Assembly (NCBI GenBank): GCA_024699325.1
Contig: JAILPS010000014.1
Span: forward strand, 18,043 to 82,042
DNA: 64,000 bases
Reading direction: 5' to 3'
Source of the DNA: Lachnospiraceae bacterium
GTDB lineage: Bacteria > Bacillota > Clostridia > Lachnospirales > Lachnospiraceae
Positions 62,309 through 64,000 of this stretch are shown piece by piece; positions within the stretch are counted from its first letter, which is position 1; each line of letters starts with the position of its first letter. The notes under the pieces are model-generated. The model searched no databases and was not told where the DNA came from. It saw only the letters and a list, made by a program, of their open reading frames with translations. Made by a program: the position numbers and the translations under genes.

Positions 62309-62962
62309 ATGGATCTAATAGTTGATAATGCTACTAAAGTCATAAAAGGCCGCAAGGTCCTTGACCATATATCGGTCAAGTTCAGTGAGGGTATATATGG
62401 TCTTACCGGCAGAAATGCATCTGGAAAAACCATGCTGTTGCGTGCCTTATCAGGTTTGATAAAGCTTGATGAGGGCAAGGTAAGCCTTGATGGTAAGGTG
62501 ATAAGAAGAGATATACCTGTGCTGCCTTCTCTTGGAATAATCATAGAAAATGCAGGCATGTACGATAACCGCACCGGTTATGAAAATCTGCGGATATTGG
62601 CTGATTATAAGAAAAAGATCGGTGATGAAGAAATCATTCGTGCTTTGACGCGGGTTGGGCTTGAACCCAATGATAAAAGAAAGTACCATAGCTATTCACT
62701 TGGCATGAAGCAAAAGCTTGCAATAGCGCAGGCTATCATGGAAGAACCGGATATATTGCTTCTTGATGAACCGATGAATGCTCTTGATGAGCAAAGTGTA
62801 TTACAGATTCGGAATGTTCTTTTGGAGGAAAAGAACAGAGGCGCGCTGATCATCATAGCTACACATATCAGAGAGGACATTAACATTCTTGCGGACAGGA
62901 TACTCGTTATGGATGAGGGGAGATTGGTCAAAAATGATCCTGCCGGAGGCGATGCTATATGA
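62309..62962 (+). CDS. ABC transporter ATP-binding protein
   Basis: A 217-residue compact ATPase with Walker A GRNASGKTM, signature YSLGMKQK and Walker B ILLLDEPMNAL. The second Walker A Gly is Ala, but the GKT core is intact. The start at 62309 follows GGGGGTG; an extension to 62246 would overlap the preceding gene. Its stop overlaps the next start (ATGA). Confidence 0.9.
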   Translation: MDLIVDNATKVIKGRKVLDHISVKFSEGIYGLTGRNASGKTMLLRALSGLIKLDEGKVSLDGKVIRRDIPVLPSLGIIIENAGMYDNRTGYENLRILADYKKKIGDEEIIRALTRVGLEPNDKRKYHSYSLGMKQKLAIAQAIMEEPDILLLDEPMNALDEQSVLQIRNVLLEEKNRGALIIIATHIREDINILADRILVMDEGRLVKNDPAGGDAI

Positions 62963-63768
62963 AAAAAGCAGGTCTCTATCTTGGAATAGTTCTTTTTTCT
63001 ATAGCGGGTAATTTGTGGATCTTTCAATCCGAAAATGTACAGGCTATGCAGATACTGGTCACATCCAGCTTCGGCGGGCTCAGCATAGGAAGAGGAACAG
63101 TGATAGAGTTTACCATAAAAAGTGCTCCGTTACTGTTTTTTCAGCTCCTTCGGACAATTATCTGCTATGAGAAACTCTCTCGCGCAGGGGTTTATGTATT
63201 CACAAGATGTCCTGATAAGAGGAAAAGAACAGCAGGCATTTTAGCAGAAACCGCGCTTAGTAGTATTTTATACTCCGCAATCTGGCAGGGGACAGGACTG
63301 GTTATGGGGTTTATTGCCGGGATGAGTGTGCCGGGGGTATCATTTTGGGAGACATTCTTTCTGCAAATCATGACATTGGCGGGGTGGATGATGTTATTTA
63401 CTGTCATAGGTTTTCATGTTTGTGTCTTTTGTGGAAGCATGCCCGGTATTTTCGCAGGCATGATTCCGCAATTTGTGATTATCTCATCCATGCAGCTGTT
63501 TGCAAACGGATCAGTTTTCAGTATAGATGTCAGTGATCCCGGTTTTGATCCGAGTCACTTCGATATTCTTAAGTTACATCCGTTCTCGCAACTGGTTCTG
63601 GATTGGCATTCTTCATCCATCCCTGAACTTGCAGGTTATATGAATTATTATCAGGTGTTTTTTCCGCTTTTACCGGGTATGGTTATGTTTTGGATACTGG
63701 TGGCTATAGTTGGTATTTTTCTGATTGGAAATATTAACAAAATGGAATTGTATTCTGTTAGAACATAG
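62959..63768 (+). CDS. Membrane protein, second ABC permease-like subunit
   Basis: A 269-residue protein with about six helices (first near 5-20, last near 240-260). Together with the 60752 protein it would form a heteromeric permease for the ATPase. It overlaps the ATPase gene by ATGA. No signature motif is seen. Confidence 0.65.
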   Translation: MKKAGLYLGIVLFSIAGNLWIFQSENVQAMQILVTSSFGGLSIGRGTVIEFTIKSAPLLFFQLLRTIICYEKLSRAGVYVFTRCPDKRKRTAGILAETALSSILYSAIWQGTGLVMGFIAGMSVPGVSFWETFFLQIMTLAGWMMLFTVIGFHVCVFCGSMPGIFAGMIPQFVIISSMQLFANGSVFSIDVSDPGFDPSHFDILKLHPFSQLVLDWHSSSIPELAGYMNYYQVFFPLLPGMVMFWILVAIVGIFLIGNINKMELYSVRT

Positions 63769-63825
63769 ATAGTGATTAACACATTGAAAAATGTATATAA
63801 ATCCGTGTTATAGAAGGCTTTTAAA

Positions 63826-64000
63826 GTGAGAGTGCGCATGATATCCTCCGCCACAGGATTGGAAGATGTAAAACAACAGAATGATAAACACCGAGGCCTT
63901 GAATTGATGAAATACAAGACCAAACAAAAGCAGTACAGCGGTGGACCAGACGGTATATGCTATGATATCAAAACCATAGATAAAAACGTCACGGTCCTCC
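63826..64000 (+). CDS. Partial ORF at the window end
   Basis: An open frame starting at GTG63826 (or ATG63838) runs off the window. It begins VRVRMISSATGLEDVKQQND and is rich in Lys/Gln. No family is recognised. GAAGG lies upstream. Confidence 0.35.
   Translation, partial: MRVRMISSATGLEDVKQQNDKHRGLELMKYKTKQKQYSGGPDGICYDIKTIDKNVTVL

Noticed and set aside
54303..64000. Second copy of the guaA end as an att site
   Set aside because: I could not find a repeat of the last bases of guaA in the remaining window; it may lie beyond it.

Overview
The window looks like chromosome from an anaerobic, fermentative, low-to-moderate GC Gram-positive of the Lachnospiraceae (Butyrivibrio/Roseburia/Lachnospira-like); no species is claimed. 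Reasons: Firmicutes-type gene strings (rpsF-ssb-rpsR, gdpP-rplI-dnaB), strong AGGAGG ribosome sites, pyruvate formate-lyase with its activase and a 2[4Fe-4S] ferredoxin, cytoplasmic starch and beta-glucoside enzymes, a GH3 enzyme with the reversed domain order known from Butyrivibrio and Ruminococcus, and core genes that strongly prefer GAG and AAG codons.

Layout. 0-8 kb: a VanW-type surface protein, tRNA-Cys, a cytoplasmic ParB-like/BMP fusion coupled to a metallophosphoesterase, a nucleoid-associated protein and an Ig-repeat amidase lipoprotein. 8-18 kb: rpsF-ssb-rpsR, a pair of large ABC ATPase/FtsX-permease fusions, and gdpP-rplI-dnaB. 18-22 kb: a pyruvate formate-lyase locus in which the enzyme is split into separate genes. 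22-33 kb: DUF1858 protein, MecA-like adaptor, GGDEF/EAL protein, degenerate kinase, GH18 protein, aroA, and the queuosine operon queD-queE-folE-queC-queF behind a structured leader. 33-40 kb: truA, a second Hsp70 with its own J-protein, malQ and plsC. 40-47 kb: rpsT, a lipoprotein with many zinc-knuckle repeats, a cold-shock gene, GH3 and MATE genes. 47-54 kb: a three-gene ABC exporter operon, a PAP2 protein, phosphoglucomutase and guaA.

From the guaA stop codon (54.3 kb) to the end the character changes. Codon use moves toward GAA/AAA, there is a cloverleaf-like inverted repeat, a tandem array of GC-rich palindromes, a 502-bp element with terminal inverted repeats, and a 262-bp direct repeat (about 98 percent identical) on both sides of a lipoprotein/ABC-transporter cassette. 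A second ABC cassette follows. The 3' end of guaA is a known integration site for genomic islands, so this is read as an accessory island; no integrase is visible in the window.

The observations most worth following are the split pyruvate formate-lyase with a cysteine-bearing partial paralogue of its radical domain; one identical operator over the promoters of two ABC systems 40 kb apart; the unclassified leader of the queuosine operon; the Hsp70/J-protein operon with two uncharacterised partners; and the structured repeats after guaA.
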